Positions 22,761-34,153 of a stretch of 64,000 nucleotides of DNA are shown here, piece by piece. Within the stretch, counting starts at the first letter, position 1, and each line of letters begins with the position of its first letter. The stretch comes from Molossus alvarezi. Taxonomy: Eukaryota > Chordata > Mammalia > Chiroptera > Molossidae. Under the pieces are notes generated by a model that was not told where the DNA came from, searched no databases, and saw only the letters and a list, made by a program, of their open reading frames with translations. Location of the stretch: contig CM073885.1 in NCBI GenBank assembly GCA_037176705.1, forward strand, positions 220,050,290-220,114,289, written 5' to 3'. Made by a program: the position numbers and the translations under genes.

Positions 22761-23757
22761 TTTCGTCTTTATACCATTTTCAATAGTGCCAGGATGACAT
22801 GGACACGCCATAAATATTTTTGGAAATAGTGAACAGTACTTGAAGGGGGAGATTTTCTCCCTAAAATAAGGTGGAAAACATTCTAATTAACCATCCCCTT
22901 AACCAAGAGAGAAAAAGGAGGAGAGAAGGTTTGAATGCTAAACCACCTGGGCACCCAGAAATCTAAAGCAATTGCCTTTTTTCTTTGTTCCCCTCCTTTC
23001 TGCTCCTCCAGACCTACTAATTTCACCTCAACTAAAGATACTCTCATCTCAACAATCATGCTCTTGATGACCCCTTCCTTTCTCCTAGTTCTAAGTGCTT
23101 CAAGTCCTTTTGCCACAAAACACTATTTTTAACCAGAAGTTTTGAAGATTACTAAAGGGGGGTTCTTTCCACTTGCCACTATAAATCATTAACCTGATTT
23201 CCTGCCCTAGGTGTGGACACACCTCTCTGTCCCAGCAAGACAAGATGAAACACCAGGAAATAAACACAAAAGGAAGCTGAAGTTTAATACAAAACCTTTA
23301 TTTTAACAACCCTCCTAAAAGCTAATGTTCCACATCAGTGGAAACCACTATCCCTCTCTCAACCCAGTACTGGGTTTAGATCTAGAAAATTCCAAAAATA
23401 GACAAAAATGTTTCCCAGTTCTTCTTTCTGACCTAGATAACAAAGTCAAAGATTCCAATTCATTCACAGAAAAGTACCAGTTACTGTTGTGGACTTAAAA
23501 TAAGTTTCAGCTAACGTTGCCTACATGGCCATCACTTAGACTGATTTATGCTAAAACAGGTTGACAATTGTGGGGCCAACATACTTTCAATACCTTCCCT
23601 TGGCAGAAAGGACAGGGACTCGTGACACAATCAGAAATGATAGAGAAAAGAAGGAAAGTGGAAAGATGACGGTCAGTATAGGCAAGAAGAGTGGCAAATG
23701 ACAGGGCAGGAGAAAACAAAATCTTTATACTTGGAAATACTTGACACAGGATTTCAA
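22761..23757. other. Intergenic, VES-free, upstream of SOWAHB
   Basis: No repeat family is obvious across about 1 kb. It could contain distal regulatory sequence for SOWAHB, but nothing specific is visible. Confidence 0.4.
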
Positions 23758-23772
23758 GAAATAGACTTGCAG

Positions 23773-24020
23773 CCCTGGCCAGTTTGGCTCAGCGGTTAGA
23801 GCGTCGGCCTGCGGTCCGGAGAGACCCGGGTTCGGTTCCCACTAAGGGCACGAACTTCGGTTGTAGTTTGTCCCCGGCCCTGGTTGGTCGTGCGGGTGGC
23901 AGCCACTCGATGTGTCCCTTTCACGTCGATGTTTCTGTCTGTCTCTCCCTTCCTCTCTCTCCCTCCCACTCTATCTGTACAAAAAATGGAAAATATCCTT
24001 GGGTGAGGATAAAAAAAAAA
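23773..24020 (+). mobile_element. VES SINE, form A (last before SOWAHB)
   Basis: Perfect TSD gaaatagacttgcag at 23758-23772 and 24021-24035. Shares the cgaacttcgg and gtacaaaaaatgg variants with the dimeric copy, so it belongs to the same subtype. Confidence 0.93.
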
Positions 24021-24035
24021 GAAATAGACTTGCAG

Positions 24036-24989
24036 GTCCCATCTGGGGCTAAGGGTAACAAGGACATGATGACTGAAAGAAATGGAAAGACAGCTAAGAA
24101 AATAACGGGGGAGGGCATGGGGCCAGATAGGTGAGTAGATAAAACAATGAAAGTACTCCGAAATATAAACAGTAAAGAAACAGGACCTCTACTCAAGGAT
24201 CTCAATAAAAGAAAGATCAGGACCAACATAGGGACAAATAAAACGAAGGGGAAAGCAGCTGTTAGGAAACGTTTAATTCTACTGTCTTGAAGAGGCCAAT
24301 GAAAAAGGTATCTCTAGTTACAACTGGACTTGAATTAGGCAGTTTACAGCCTCTGGATGGAGAATTACAATCTAGGGACATTCTAATGTTTGGAGCAGTG
24401 GGGTCAAACAGGCCATTCTGTAACATGCTTAACATTTTGGATGTGTGTGGGAGACCTTACATTCAAAGGGGAAAGACAACTTTACTTAAGCCAACACAAA
24501 AGAGATGTACAAAATTTCCTTTGGTTCACAAATTTTAGAGAAAATAAAAGCAAAATAAACACCTGGCATCAAATACCTTAACTGTCAAGACATAATTCCT
24601 GGTCACTTGACTGCTGGGGCAAATCAACTGTCAAACCAATTTCCCCTGCATCTTAACGTGAGACAATCACAAAGGAAAAGGAAAGGCCGAACCAACCTGT
24701 AAACTTCAGAGTGATTTTTCTTTTCAGTACAGACGTGGGCGTATTTGGACCTCTTGGAGTCGATACCTAGGCTGTATCTCCCGATCAAGAGAGGCTTGTT
24801 TGGGATGCAAAATCAATTTCCCCTGACCTCCGGGAATCTGAAATTACTACCCCACTGCATTGATAAAGAAAGGCACCTTTTAGAGAGACCGCTAAATGCT
24901 GGTTAATATGCACCTTTTCCCCACCCATCGACTTCAGCCATTACTTATGCAGCTCAAGGAGAGAGCAGGAACGGATCTTCCATCGCTTT
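24036..24989 (+). other. SOWAHB upstream flank
   Basis: Unique-looking DNA between the last VES and the CpG island, AT-rich in the first 600 bases and rising in GC after 24720. It may hold proximal regulatory elements. No exon of a divergent transcript is evident. Confidence 0.4.
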
Positions 24990-26480
24990 CGTTTCCTACG
25001 TGGCCTAGATCCAAAGGAGCGGCCGGCCGCTCACCTGCCTTCCTTTTCTCCGGCCGCGAGCGTCTGCGCGTCTGCAGAGCGGTTCGCGGCCGGCTCCCGC
25101 TTCCTCGCGCCTCACGCACGGGCGCTCCCCTGGCTCGGACCAGCCTGACTCATCGGGGATGGGTGGCACAGGTCCGGGAGACCTCAGAGGGCGGAGGGGC
25201 AGGGACCGGAGGAGGCGGGTCGGGCCCCTCCCCCAGGGCCAGGCAGGAGGCGTTGCCAGAGCGCAGGTGAAACCGACTCCGACCTATCCCGGGAACTTTC
25301 GCTGCGGCGACTCTCTGGGAGAGGCCGGCGTCGCGCAGGGGCGGCCTGGGAGGCGGCCTGAGAGACGCCCTCTCCCACCCGGCTGCGCGCAGGGACTCAG
25401 CCGGGGGGCTTCTCCCCCGGGGACCTGCGGCCCTCCTGGCGCGTTCGGGGGCTGCAAGTCGCGCCAGCCTCCGCGGCTGATGGAGGCGGGTGGCGCCGCC
25501 CCGGGTGCAGGTGACACTCGACTAGCCAAGGTTTCGGCTGGCGGGGCAGAGCGCCGGGAGGGAGAAACACAGACACCCCGGGGCCAGGGGACGACAAGGC
25601 AGCGATGGCCCGGGAGTTGAGTCAGGAGGCGCTGCTGGACTTCCTGTGCCAGGCTGGGGGCCAAGTGACCAACGCCGCCTTGCTGAGCCACTTCAAGAGC
25701 TTTCTCAGAGACCCGGACGCGTCCCCCCGCCAGCACCAGCGCCGCCGCGAGCTCTTCAAGGGCTTTGTCAACTCGGTCGCCGCAGTGCGCCAGGACCCCG
25801 ACGGCACCAAGTACGTAGTACTCAAGAAGCGGTACAGGGAACTTTTAGGGGAGGAGGGGCTGCAGCGACCTTGCGACCCGCCCTCGGCCGCCGCCCCTGC
25901 AGGGGGAGCTGCGCCCTGCTCCCCGCGAGACGCGCGCCAAGGGGAGACGCCGCCGCCGCAGCAGTCTAGGCGGCGGCGGCGGCACGAGAAGGAGCAGGAG
26001 GAGGAGCCAGCAGGTGCCGCAGCCCCAGCAGCTGATCCAGGTTGCAATGGAGTCCCCGCCAGCGGCGCCCGGGAGGCGGCCGGGGGAGGAGGCGGGCGAA
26101 GACGCGGCTCCAGCCCCAGGGCGCCGGGGTGCACGGCTGTGGCGGCAGCTGCCCAGGTCGGAGCAAAGTGCCCGGCGGCGGAGACCCAGGGCCGCGGCAG
26201 CTGGGAATGTCTCCAGAACGGCCTAGGGGGACTCCAGGGCGAGCCGCTGCCAGGTGCACTCCCGGACCCCGCCACCGCTGGGGAGGAGCCGGCGCGGGCT
26301 CCGGCTGCGCACGAAGACCTCCGGGCTCCCTGGCAGGAGCGGGAAAGCGCTCCCGCTGAGCCCGCACAGCTGCCCGCAGCGCCCCTCTCGCCTCTTCCAA
26401 CCGTCGAGGCTACTGGGAGCGGAGCTTCCCTGCCTGCCCTCCTGTCTCGCCCTTCTCCTCCTGGAGACCCGCCTGCATTG
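24990..26480 (+). promoter_or_regulatory. CpG island over SOWAHB promoter, 5'UTR and first half of CDS
   Basis: The sequence changes abruptly from AT-rich intergenic DNA to CpG-dense, GC-rich DNA near 25.0 kb and returns to average composition near 26.5 kb. GC-box-like runs (for example gggcggaggggc near 25190 and gaggcgggtcggg near 25212) lie upstream of the start codon, and no TATA box is obvious. This is the normal look of a TATA-less CpG-island promoter. The transcription start cannot be placed from sequence alone. Boundaries are by eye. Confidence 0.8.
25159..25620 (+). other. Upstream ORF overlapping the SOWAHB start codon
   Basis: An ATG at 25159 opens a 153-codon frame that passes the SOWAHB ATG (25605) in another frame and stops at 25620. 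A second in-frame ATG lies at 25480. If transcription begins upstream of either ATG, the overlap would be expected to lower SOWAHB translation. The peptide is GC-driven Pro/Gly/Arg-rich sequence with no recognisable domain, so a protein product is not claimed. Confidence 0.35.
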
Positions 26481-27977
26481 TTGACCCCGGGCGATCTGCA
26501 TTATTCTACGCTGCAGCAGCAGCAGCAGCAACGCACTCGAGATTGGGTAGCCAGACATCCCCACATGCCCGAGGCCCGGGACCAGGGCCCCATCAGAGCC
26601 TGGTCCGTGCTGCCAGATAACTTCCCTTTGGATCTGGACTTCCGGGTCTCAGAACCTAAATCTGCGCCTTTAGACCCCTCTCTTTCCCTTAATTCTCTCT
26701 TTCCTGTTGTTCCCGAATCCTGGCCCGAAAACCCTCCAGTGACAGTCTTTCGTAGCATTCGTTGTCAGCTCTCCCTTCAAGAATTGGATGACTTTGTGGA
26801 CCAGGATAGCCACAGCAGTGAAGAGAGCAGCAGTGGACCCAAAGAGTCTCCTGGGGGTTCTGAAGAGGGGCAGCACGGTGCCCTGGGAGCCTCAGATTGG
26901 AGAAAACTCAGGAATTCAACCGGTGGCCTTTCTCTGAAGGAGGGCGGCTCCAGCAAGAGTTCTCAAGGTCTCAGGAACGGAGGGGAAGGTCATACCTCTC
27001 AGCAGGTCCCAAACGGGGCTAATGGTCCTGCAGGCCACCCCCAGGAGCCTTGGCCCTGGCCAGCTCCCAAGTTAAGGAGATCCCTCAGATTGAGCTCTCG
27101 GGCAGGGAGAGCCAAATTTTCCTCCTCCGATGAGGAATGTCTTGAGGAGGACTTGCTGAAAAAGAGCCGGCGCCCACCACGGTCCAGGAAAACCTCCAAG
27201 GCAGGAGCAGTGTTGAACCCCAGGGTGGATGCTGCTTTGACACCGAAACCTACTGACATAAAGGCTGCTGTTGCTGAGAGGGTTTGGCTACACAGTTTGT
27301 GGGCCCCAGGTAGGCAGGAGCCTGCAGCCTTGGTCCCACACAGACCTGAGCACAAGTCCTCTCTGGTCCCCCTAGATGCTAGGGAGCATGAATGGATTGT
27401 GAAGCTTGCCACTGGCTCTTGGATTCGTGTGTTGACTTTGTTTTTGGAGGATCCCCAGCTGGCTTTGCACAAGGACTTCTTAACTGGGTACACTGCTTTG
27501 CACTGGATAGCCAAACATGGTGACCTCGGGGCCCTTCAGGACTTCATCTCCAGTGCCCAGAAAGCAGGCATTGCTCTTGATGTAAATGTGAAGTCCAGTG
27601 GTGGGTACACCCCTCTGCACCTTGCAGCCATTCATGGCCACCAGGGGGTCATGAAGTTGCTAGTGCAAAGGTTGGCTTCTCGGGTGAATGTCCGGGACAG
27701 CAGTGGGAAGAAGCCATGGCAGTATCTGACCAGTAATACCTCTGGGGAAATATGGCAGCTCCTGGGAGCCCCTAGGGGCAAGCCTATTTTTCCTGTCTAT
27801 CCCTTAGTCCGCAGCTCTTCCCCCACCAGGAAGTCCCAGAGCCGGGAAATATCTAGAAATATCACCCGAAAGACTTCTTTTGCTGCACTACTCAAAAGTC
27901 AGCACAACAAATGGAAACTGTCCAACCAATATGAGAAATTCCCCACTCCAAAGGAAAGAGAAGAGTACAGTGATTAA
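25605..27977 (+). CDS. SOWAHB: SOWAHB (ANKRD56), sosondowah ankyrin repeat domain family member B
   Basis: One uninterrupted 790-codon frame, close to the length I recall for human SOWAHB (about 793 residues); SOWAHA and SOWAHC are much shorter. Domains seen: residues 1-82 form the conserved SOWAH N-terminal winged-helix-like domain (begins [19 protein letters not shown]); 90-300 is a Pro/Ala/Arg-rich low-complexity linker; a short polyQ tract sits near 304; a Ser/acidic stretch near 397-420; a basic NLS-like patch near 517-531; two ankyrin repeats near 627-656 ([13 protein letters not shown]) and 666-698 ([13 protein letters not shown]); and a conserved tail ending EREEYSD. The ATG has a strong context (G at -3, G at +4) and starts the family-conserved N-terminus. 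There is no intron, as in other SOWAH genes. The molecular role is poorly known; ankyrin repeats suggest protein binding. No frameshift or premature stop is seen. In human, SHROOM3 and SEPTIN11 flank it, both outside this window. Confidence 0.97.
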   Translation: MARELSQEALLDFLCQAGGQVTNAALLSHFKSFLRDPDASPRQHQRRRELFKGFVNSVAAVRQDPDGTKYVVLKKRYRELLGEEGLQRPCDPPSAAAPAGGAAPCSPRDARQGETPPPQQSRRRRRHEKEQEEEPAGAAAPAADPGCNGVPASGAREAAGGGGGRRRGSSPRAPGCTAVAAAAQVGAKCPAAETQGRGSWECLQNGLGGLQGEPLPGALPDPATAGEEPARAPAAHEDLRAPWQERESAPAEPAQLPAAPLSPLPTVEATGSGASLPALLSRPSPPGDPPALLTPGDLHYSTLQQQQQQRTRDWVARHPHMPEARDQGPIRAWSVLPDNFPLDLDFRVSEPKSAPLDPSLSLNSLFPVVPESWPENPPVTVFRSIRCQLSLQELDDFVDQDSHSSEESSSGPKESPGGSEEGQHGALGASDWRKLRNSTGGLSLKEGGSSKSSQGLRNGGEGHTSQQVPNGANGPAGHPQEPWPWPAPKLRRSLRLSSRAGRAKFSSSDEECLEEDLLKKSRRPPRSRKTSKAGAVLNPRVDAALTPKPTDIKAAVAERVWLHSLWAPGRQEPAALVPHRPEHKSSLVPLDAREHEWIVKLATGSWIRVLTLFLEDPQLALHKDFLTGYTALHWIAKHGDLGALQDFISSAQKAGIALDVNVKSSGGYTPLHLAAIHGHQGVMKLLVQRLASRVNVRDSSGKKPWQYLTSNTSGEIWQLLGAPRGKPIFPVYPLVRSSSPTRKSQSREISRNITRKTSFAALLKSQHNKWKLSNQYEKFPTPKEREEYSD

Positions 27978-28454
27978 GGTGGGCCTCTCCTCACTGCACC
28001 CCCATCCTTGAGCAACTCAGTGGGAGAACTTAGGGCGGATAGAGAAATTGCTGAGGAATTGGTAAAGAGGGAGATCAAGTGAGATGGCCTGCCTGGTTGG
28101 CCTGGATTTTTTTGTCAGCTCATTGTGGGTATCAGGGGTCATTCAAGCTTTCTGACAGCTCTTCCTTGGACCAGTGAAACCTCTACAGGGGCAGAGCCAG
28201 GTGCTTGAAACCCAGCAGGTGTTCTTCCTCTTCCCTTGCCACCTTGGATCTGGGCACAGTAAGCCACATTGTTTTCTGAAGCAGCAATACCAGGCTTGGC
28301 TAGAGAGGGGACAGCTGCCTAACCAGAGGGAGGCACTTCCAGGAATTGATGAAGTGCCAACAAAATGCTCTTTGGCTGGTAGCTCTCTGGCTTCTATTCA
28401 TTTGGAGAAAAATTTGACTGAGAGTGGAAAGCACCAGATTTGAAATTGGATGGC

Positions 28455-28600
28455 TCCTCTTTTCTTTTTTCATTCTATTTTATCTTTTTCTTCTTTCATT
28501 CTTTTTTCTTCTTCCCCTTTCTTCCTTCCTTTCCTTATTTCTTCCTCCCACCCTCCTTCCCTAATTCCATTCCTCCCCCCTTCCTTTCCCATTCAAATCA
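28455..28600 (+). repeat. Pyrimidine-rich tract in SOWAHB 3'UTR
   Basis: About 145 bases almost only C and T. A possible polypyrimidine-tract-binding site or simple low complexity. Confidence 0.8.
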
Positions 28601-29438
28601 GTAAGAGTAGAATTTGATTTAAGAGATTCCTCATTTCTGTCCTGGTCTTTCTTTGGATGCAACCTGTGGAGGCTAATGCATGAAATGATTAGTAACTCCT
28701 TTGGGTTTCTTCTCCACGATCAGAGGATCTGTTGGGTAAGATCCAGTTATGACTGATGTTCAGGTTCTGTTTTTTGTTTTTTTTTAAATCAACCTAAGGG
28801 AAACTTTCCTAATGTAAACACTGTTGGCTCATTTGCCTAGTGGCTGAAACCAGCTTTCATGGAAACTCCCAATGTCACAAACAGCAGAATTAGCATTAGT
28901 AGTTTTCAATAGGTTTGAACGGCCAGTGTTCACACTCATGAAAGGAGAGAGATGATTTCACTTTGGGGAAGCAATAAGGGTTAAGAGGTGGCTGCCTCCC
29001 CACCAGGAATTTTCTAAGTTGATAAATATAATTTCATTTGCACTAAACTTGTTGCCAATTAAGATTAAATATTAGCCTGAAGTGCTGTATATCTAACAGG
29101 AAGTGCTCCTCTTAATTGCTTGTGACAGGACTGATCTCTGTGAGTCCGTGAAAGGACAATGTCAAGATTTCAGAGTGTAAATTCAAAGAGGGTTGAAAAA
29201 TCCTCTGTCCAAGTGGAAATCGTTAATTGTCTATGGACATGTTTTCATGTGCTGTGGCAATGATGCTATATTTTTAAAGTATTTTTGTATTTCTTCTAGT
29301 TATCCACCCCCCATTAAAATGTCAACAAATCTTTATAACTTATTATATTTATGCTGATTACGGTTAACTTTCTTTACAAAATTGTCCCAGTGAATGTCAA
29401 ATATTTTTGTTTGTAGTTTTACTTTATAATTTTGCTGA

Positions 29439-29444
29439 AATAAA
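29439..29444 (+). terminator. SOWAHB: Candidate SOWAHB polyadenylation signal AATAAA
   Basis: Canonical AATAAA about 1.46 kb after the stop codon, followed within about 20 bases by an A-containing cleavage context and about 60 bases later by a GT/T-rich stretch (gggttgttttttc). It is the best-placed signal before the next VES at 29571. Confidence 0.6.
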
Positions 29445-29570
29445 CATATCTCTGTTCTGTTAAAAACATTAAAAAATAGATATAGTAAAGAAATATAAGG
29501 GTTGTTTTTTCAAAGAGATCTATACAAGGGTTGAAACTATGGCAAATCAAATCAAGAAAAAATAGGGACA

Positions 29571-29734
29571 TCCCTGACTGGGTGGCTCAGTTGGTTGGAG
29601 CATTGTCCTGTACATCAAAAGGTTGAAGGTTCAAGTCCTGGTCAGGGCAACATACCAAGATTGCAGTTTTGATCCCCAGTCAGGGCACATACAAGAGGCA
29701 ACCAATCAATGTTTCTCACATTCTCACATCAATG

Positions 29735-29774
<40 letters not shown>

Positions 29775-29818
29775 ATCAATAAAAACATATCCTCAGGTGA
29801 AGATTAAAAAAGAAAGAA
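29571..29818 (+). mobile_element. VES SINE, mixed type
   Basis: TSD agaaaaaatagggaca and agaaaaaatagcgaca (29555-29570, 29819-29834). The head lacks the usual ccagttt segment, and there is a long (CT)n tract at 29740-29775. First VES after SOWAHB. Confidence 0.88.
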
Positions 29819-30104
29819 AGAAAAAATAGCGACAACCCCAGACAGTGGAGCCATGGTTAGGAGAGATGAAAATTTTAAAAAAAGATCTATGCAATTATGT
29901 TAGTAAATAGGTGTTTCTCAAGGGAAAAAAATTACAAAAATATCAACTTCTTTTGAAAGCCATCAAATGTTTTTACTTTACCATATTTTTATCACTACTT
30001 CAGTTTATTCAACAAATATGTTTTGCTTAGTGCTGTGAGATTTATATAGGTGAGTGGGACTGACCTCTTCCTTCTTGAAACTTAAAAATCTAACAGGATT
30101 TCTT

Positions 30105-30353
30105 TTTTTTTTTTATCCTCACCCGAGGATATTTTTCCATTTTTTGCACAGATAGAGTGGGAGGGAGAGACAGGAACAGAGAGAGAGAGAGAAACATCGA
30201 CGTGAAGGGACACATCGAGTGGCTGCCACCCGCACGACCAACCAGGGCCGGGGACAAACTGCAACCGAAGTACGCGCCCTTAGCGGGAACCGAACCCGGG
30301 TCTCTCCGGACTGCAGGCCGACGCTCTAACCGCTGAGCTAAACCGGCCAGGGC
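30105..30353 (-). mobile_element. VES SINE, form A
   Basis: TSD taacaggatttctt at 30091-30104 and 30355-30368. Close in sequence to the 11638 dimer units and the 23773 copy. Confidence 0.93.
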
Positions 30354-30869
30354 CTAACAGGATTTCTTGTTGAGTGATTTATACCTTATCTTGCTCCCAA
30401 GGTGTCTTCTAAAGTTGTATTATGTTAAATAAGTTTTTAAAATGAGGCAGAGAGAAAAGAGGTGGTACTAGGAATGAGCACAAAACAATCATAAGTCAAG
30501 GGGAAAAAGTCAAAGTGTTGTAAGTATAAAATTAAATGCTCCAGAGTATTTCAATGGAGAGATTCCTTTGGGCTGGGAAATCAGAAAGGGCTTCACTGAG
30601 GCCAGGAATCTTTTTGTGAATGATGCTGGCTTTCCAAAGAAACCAGCTTTGTTGGTTCTACCACATTCTTAACTTCTGCTTCAGTGTGTGATTTGCATAG
30701 CACTGGTGTTGGCTGATTGCTCAATGGTTAGAACACAGTCCCAGGTCTCAAGATGATTCTCATGAGGATTCAGGTAGCTGGGGCCTTTGTCTACATGTCA
30801 ACTCTCTTACGTGGTCAACGTGTGTTGGGAGGGGGCAGGGCAGAAGAGGGTGTTGAGCACAGATTTAAG

Positions 30870-31330
30870 ACACAGATCTGGTCAAATCACTTCCTTGCTC
30901 GTGTTGTGAAGTTCAGGCTCGGGGAGTTGCCAGGCCCAGCACTTTTTCCCAGTCTCCTGCCAACCAATGCCTGCCATGAACCCTTCACTGAAGCCATACC
31001 AGCCCACTGAAGGTACTAACCACCTTACCCTCTCAGTTTCTGTCTTGGTGATGAATTCCCTCAGCTTAGAACCCTTTTTATTGTTTTCCTGGTGGACTTA
31101 CTGTTATTTTCCCAGGGACAGTTCAAATGTCACAGTCTCTATGAAGAGTCCAGGGTAAAGACCTACAAGCCAGAAGAGGTAGAGTTCCTTCATCAGAACT
31201 CCCCTAATACTGTGTGCACATCTCACGGTTTTTGCCATATACTATTTTAGTAGATTGTTTGAATGTTTTTCCAAAAGACTTTGAACATCTGAAGATTAGA
31301 GAATGTATTTTCAACTCACCTAAATGTAGT
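30870..31330 (+). mobile_element. L2 LINE remnant
   Basis: Contains cagatctggtcaaatcacttcc through ccctcagcttagaaccc and gaggtagagttcc, a decayed sense L2 3' region. Confidence 0.5.
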
Positions 31331-31439
31331 AGGTATTTATGGAGCATCTGTTACGTGATAAAGACAAAGAGAGTGTGAGGGCAGGGTCACTGGAAAAGAA
31401 TTCCAGAACAGTGAGGTAAGTGAATAGGCGTGTGCATCG

Positions 31440-31890
31440 AGACTCTTGAGAATACAAAGAGGAGGATATTTGTGGAGCATTTTCTCTGTATCAGGATCTA
31501 TGTTTTTGCCAGAAATACAACATTCAATAAGACATACACGTTTTCTGCTCTCGTGGCACTTTTCTGGACAGGGGAAGTCAAGACGGTAATATGGAAGTTA
31601 GATGAGCTTTCACTGGCCAGGAGGAGAAAGGAGGAAAGAATATTCTGGAAGGAGGAAGGAGCAGGAGCAAAGCTGTGGGATGTGTTTGGGGAACACTTAG
31701 CCACTTGCGAGGGATGTGTGGCCGCTGCAGTGTGGCACAGTGAGGTGGTGTGGAAAGAAGATAGAAAACTCATTGAAGGTCAAGTTGAGAAAAAAGACAT
31801 GTTATATGATGTGTCCATTTTGATATGGCATTTTCTAGGACGTCAGGGGTTGTCAAGGCTCCTCCAGAAAACCTTAGTGTTATTTCCAAT
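31440..31890 (-). mobile_element. L2 LINE remnant, antisense
   Basis: Contains tgtggagcattttctctg, tctgctctcgtggcactt and tattctggaaggaggaagg, matching the antisense L2 tail order. A 154-codon open frame across it is incidental. Confidence 0.5.
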
Positions 31891-31981
31891 ATAGATGTTT
31901 TGCTAATGTCTCAATGTGGAGACAAAAAGATACATCAAAGTATTATATAGGATGTGCTCAAGTTCAAAGCTTCCCTTTCAG

Positions 31982-32150
31982 CCCTGGCCAGTGTGGCTGT
32001 TTGTCCCATGCACCAAGGGGTTGCCGTCTTGATTCCTGGTCAGGGCACATGGCCAGGTTGTGGGCTTCATTCCTGAGTGCAGGGGGAAGCTGATCAATGT
32101 TTCTCTCTCTCTCTCTCTCTCTCCCTAAAATCAATAAAAACATATTTCTA
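31982..32150 (+). mobile_element. VES SINE, form B, with deletion in the head
   Basis: Head gccctggccagtgtggctg runs straight into tgtcccatgcaccaagggg, so part of the A-box side is lost. The tail is form B with a (CT)n tract. Confidence 0.83.
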
Positions 32151-32363
32151 AAAGGTTTTCCTTAAAATTTTTTCTTATCTTTGATGTTAATGCTTATTTC
32201 CTAGCAGATAGTAAGTAGTAGGCAATAAAATAATGTAACAAATAGCAATTTAATATTAAAGGCATACATAAGAAACTACTGATAATCTTAGCTCAACCAC
32301 TTTTTTTTTTTTAATAGTTGTAAAGTAGTGAATTTTAACGTTGTAAATATATATGGTGTAGAC

Positions 32364-32554
32364 CAGTGGTTCTCAATCTTCCTAATACTGCGACCCTTTA
32401 ATACAGTTCCTCATGTTGTGGTGACCCCCAACCATAAAATTATTTTCATTGCTACTTCATAATGTAATTTTGCTACTGTTATGTTTTAGGTGACCCCTGT
32501 GAAAGGGTCGTTCGATCCCCAAAGGTGTCATGACCCACAGGTTGAGAACTGCTG
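32364..32554 (-). mobile_element. SPIN-type non-autonomous hAT transposon, copy 1
   Basis: Terminal inverted repeats cagtggttctcaa and ttgagaactgctg bound a 191-base element with no coding capacity. Internal text (cctcatgttgtggtgaccc, ttcattgctacttcataatg) matches my recollection of the SPIN (Space Invaders) non-autonomous consensus. The 8-base hAT-size TSD is gtgtagac (32356-32363) and gtatagac (32555-32562), 7 of 8 matching. Confidence 0.88.
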
Positions 32555-32649
32555 GTATAGACCATAATCTTATTTTCTGCCAGTAAAATTGCTTTTGGTT
32601 CAACATTTCGGAATATTACACATGGCATGCCACAACTTCCAGATGCTTT

Positions 32650-32815
32650 GATTCCTCTATAAATTTTTCTAAATAGCAACTTTATTAAGTTATTTACATA
32701 CCATACAATAAACCTGTTTAACGTGTACAGTTCAATGGTTTTTAGTATATTCACAGAGTTGTGCAATCATCACCATAATAAATTCCTGTCTTAAGTCTGA
32801 GAACCACTGACCCAG
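32650..32815 (-). mobile_element. Old L1M fragment, antisense
   Basis: acataccatacaataaacc, gttcaatggtttttagtat and gttgtgcaatcatcacc are recognisable antisense L1M text. Confidence 0.65.
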
Positions 32816-32927
32816 GCAGTAGGGAGCCATTGACAGTGACATAAGTATGATGAGATGAAATGAAGATTTATCTTTCAACACTAATGAAGGCAAGTTAGAA
32901 GTAGAAGTCAGTTGTGTTTTTGTTTTG

Positions 32928-33174
32928 TTTTAATCCTCACGCAAGGATATTTTTTGATTGATTTTTTAATTTATTTTTTTCAATAGAGTGGGAGGGAGGA
33001 AGTGAGAGAGAGAGAAACATCGATGTGAGAGAGACACATGGATTGGTTGCCCCTCTAACAACCCCAACCAGGGCAGGGATCGAACCTGCAACCGATGCCC
33101 TTGACTAGGAATTGAACCTGAGACTCTTCATCCAAGGTCAGAGGCTCCAACCACTGAGCAAAATCGATCAGGGC
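32928..33174 (-). mobile_element. VES SINE, form A, diverged
   Basis: Antisense. Contains taatcctcacgcaaggatat, an AT-rich insertion in the tail, and ends aaaatcgatcagggct. An imperfect agttgtgtttt-like TSD is possible. Confidence 0.83.
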
Positions 33175-33589
33175 TAGTTAAGTGTTTATAGTGTCTTAGT
33201 TTCATACTGGAAATATGGACATTATTAATCAACATTAGGAATGTTGATTTAATCAGCCAAATACAGTGAATAAGATTGGATGTGTACAATGTGCCAAGAA
33301 AATTTTAGTTGGAGTGGCTGCTTTGGTTGATAAGAATTAGAAAGAATATGGTAAGATCCAAAAAGAGCTCTCTATTTCCCCTCATTTCTCAAGTGCCCTG
33401 GTTTAGTGACGAAATAATTTCATGACTGTGATGACAGTCTAGGTTCATGGTGGTACTGACCTAAGAGTGTAAACGCAATCGCAGGCTGTTTAGCACAGCA
33501 GAGCTGTTGTGTGTGCTTATGTTTGCCGATATCAAACAAATGATTGAAGAGGTGCCATGAAAGGGTAGAATCGTGCAGCACCTAAGCTC

Positions 33590-33775
33590 ATGACAATGAA
33601 GGGAGGCTGCTTGCTTCCCTGTCCTAGCTTGGAGAAGCCCTTCAGCTTCTCAGTTTTCTTATTTTTAAGACGTATTTTTTTGAGAGGATCAAATGAATTA
33701 ATACAGTGTCCTTAGAAAATGCCCAGCACATTGTAAATCCTCAATAAATGTTAGCTATTCTTATGTTTTAAACAC
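33590..33775 (+). repeat. MIR SINE, decayed
   Basis: ttcagcttctcagttttctt, aatgcccagcacattgtaaa and cctcaataaatgttagct. Confidence 0.55.
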
Positions 33776-34112
33776 CATTCAAAATATACAGACCACTTTA
33801 TATTTTCATCTCTGGTGAAGAAAAAGAAAGCTTCAGCTGACTAAGGCGCTGGTGCTACAAGAATAAGATTCACTAATAAAGCCAAGCGTTTTTCCTTATA
33901 CTTCTATATAAAAAGATGCTTGTGTTTCTCATTTCAAATGAAAAAAGACTGTTCAACTATCTCTTGTGTGCAACAATCATTATCTATTATGATATGTCAT
34001 TAAACAGAACTATGTCTAATTGAAGTCACATAAACTAACACTCAACAAATAAACAACTCTGGTGAGGCCTGGAACAGAAATCCAGGCAGAGCTCTGAAGG
34101 GGTGAGGCTGAT

Positions 34113-34153
34113 GGTGAGGGTGTGTGCGTGCGTGTGTATGTGTGTGTGTGTGG
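34113..34153 (+). repeat. (TG)n-like microsatellite, imperfect
   Basis: TG units broken by C and A (gtgtgtgcgtgcgtgtgtatg). Confidence 0.85.

Larger units (their letters stand above)
27978..29465 (+). other. SOWAHB: SOWAHB 3' untranslated region (predicted)
   Basis: Sequence from the SOWAHB stop to the first good polyadenylation signal. It is free of VES, unlike almost every other stretch of this size here, and holds a pyrimidine-rich tract at about 28455-28600 and T/A-rich stretches near its end. A 3'UTR of about 1.5 kb would give an mRNA of roughly 4 kb. The extent is inferred, not demonstrated. Confidence 0.65.

Noticed and set aside
25284..26564. Long frames on the minus strand and in other + frames over the SOWAHB CpG island (up to 217 codons)
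   Set aside because: High GC removes stop codons in all frames. The peptides are Pro/Arg/Ala-rich noise overlapping a well-conserved CDS.
30706..30790. Possible decayed VES head (ggctgattgctcaatgg)
   Set aside because: Only a short partial resemblance, no tail and no TSD. Not strong enough to list.
31430..31894. 154-codon + frame
   Set aside because: Lies over an antisense L2 remnant and has no domain. Chance frame.
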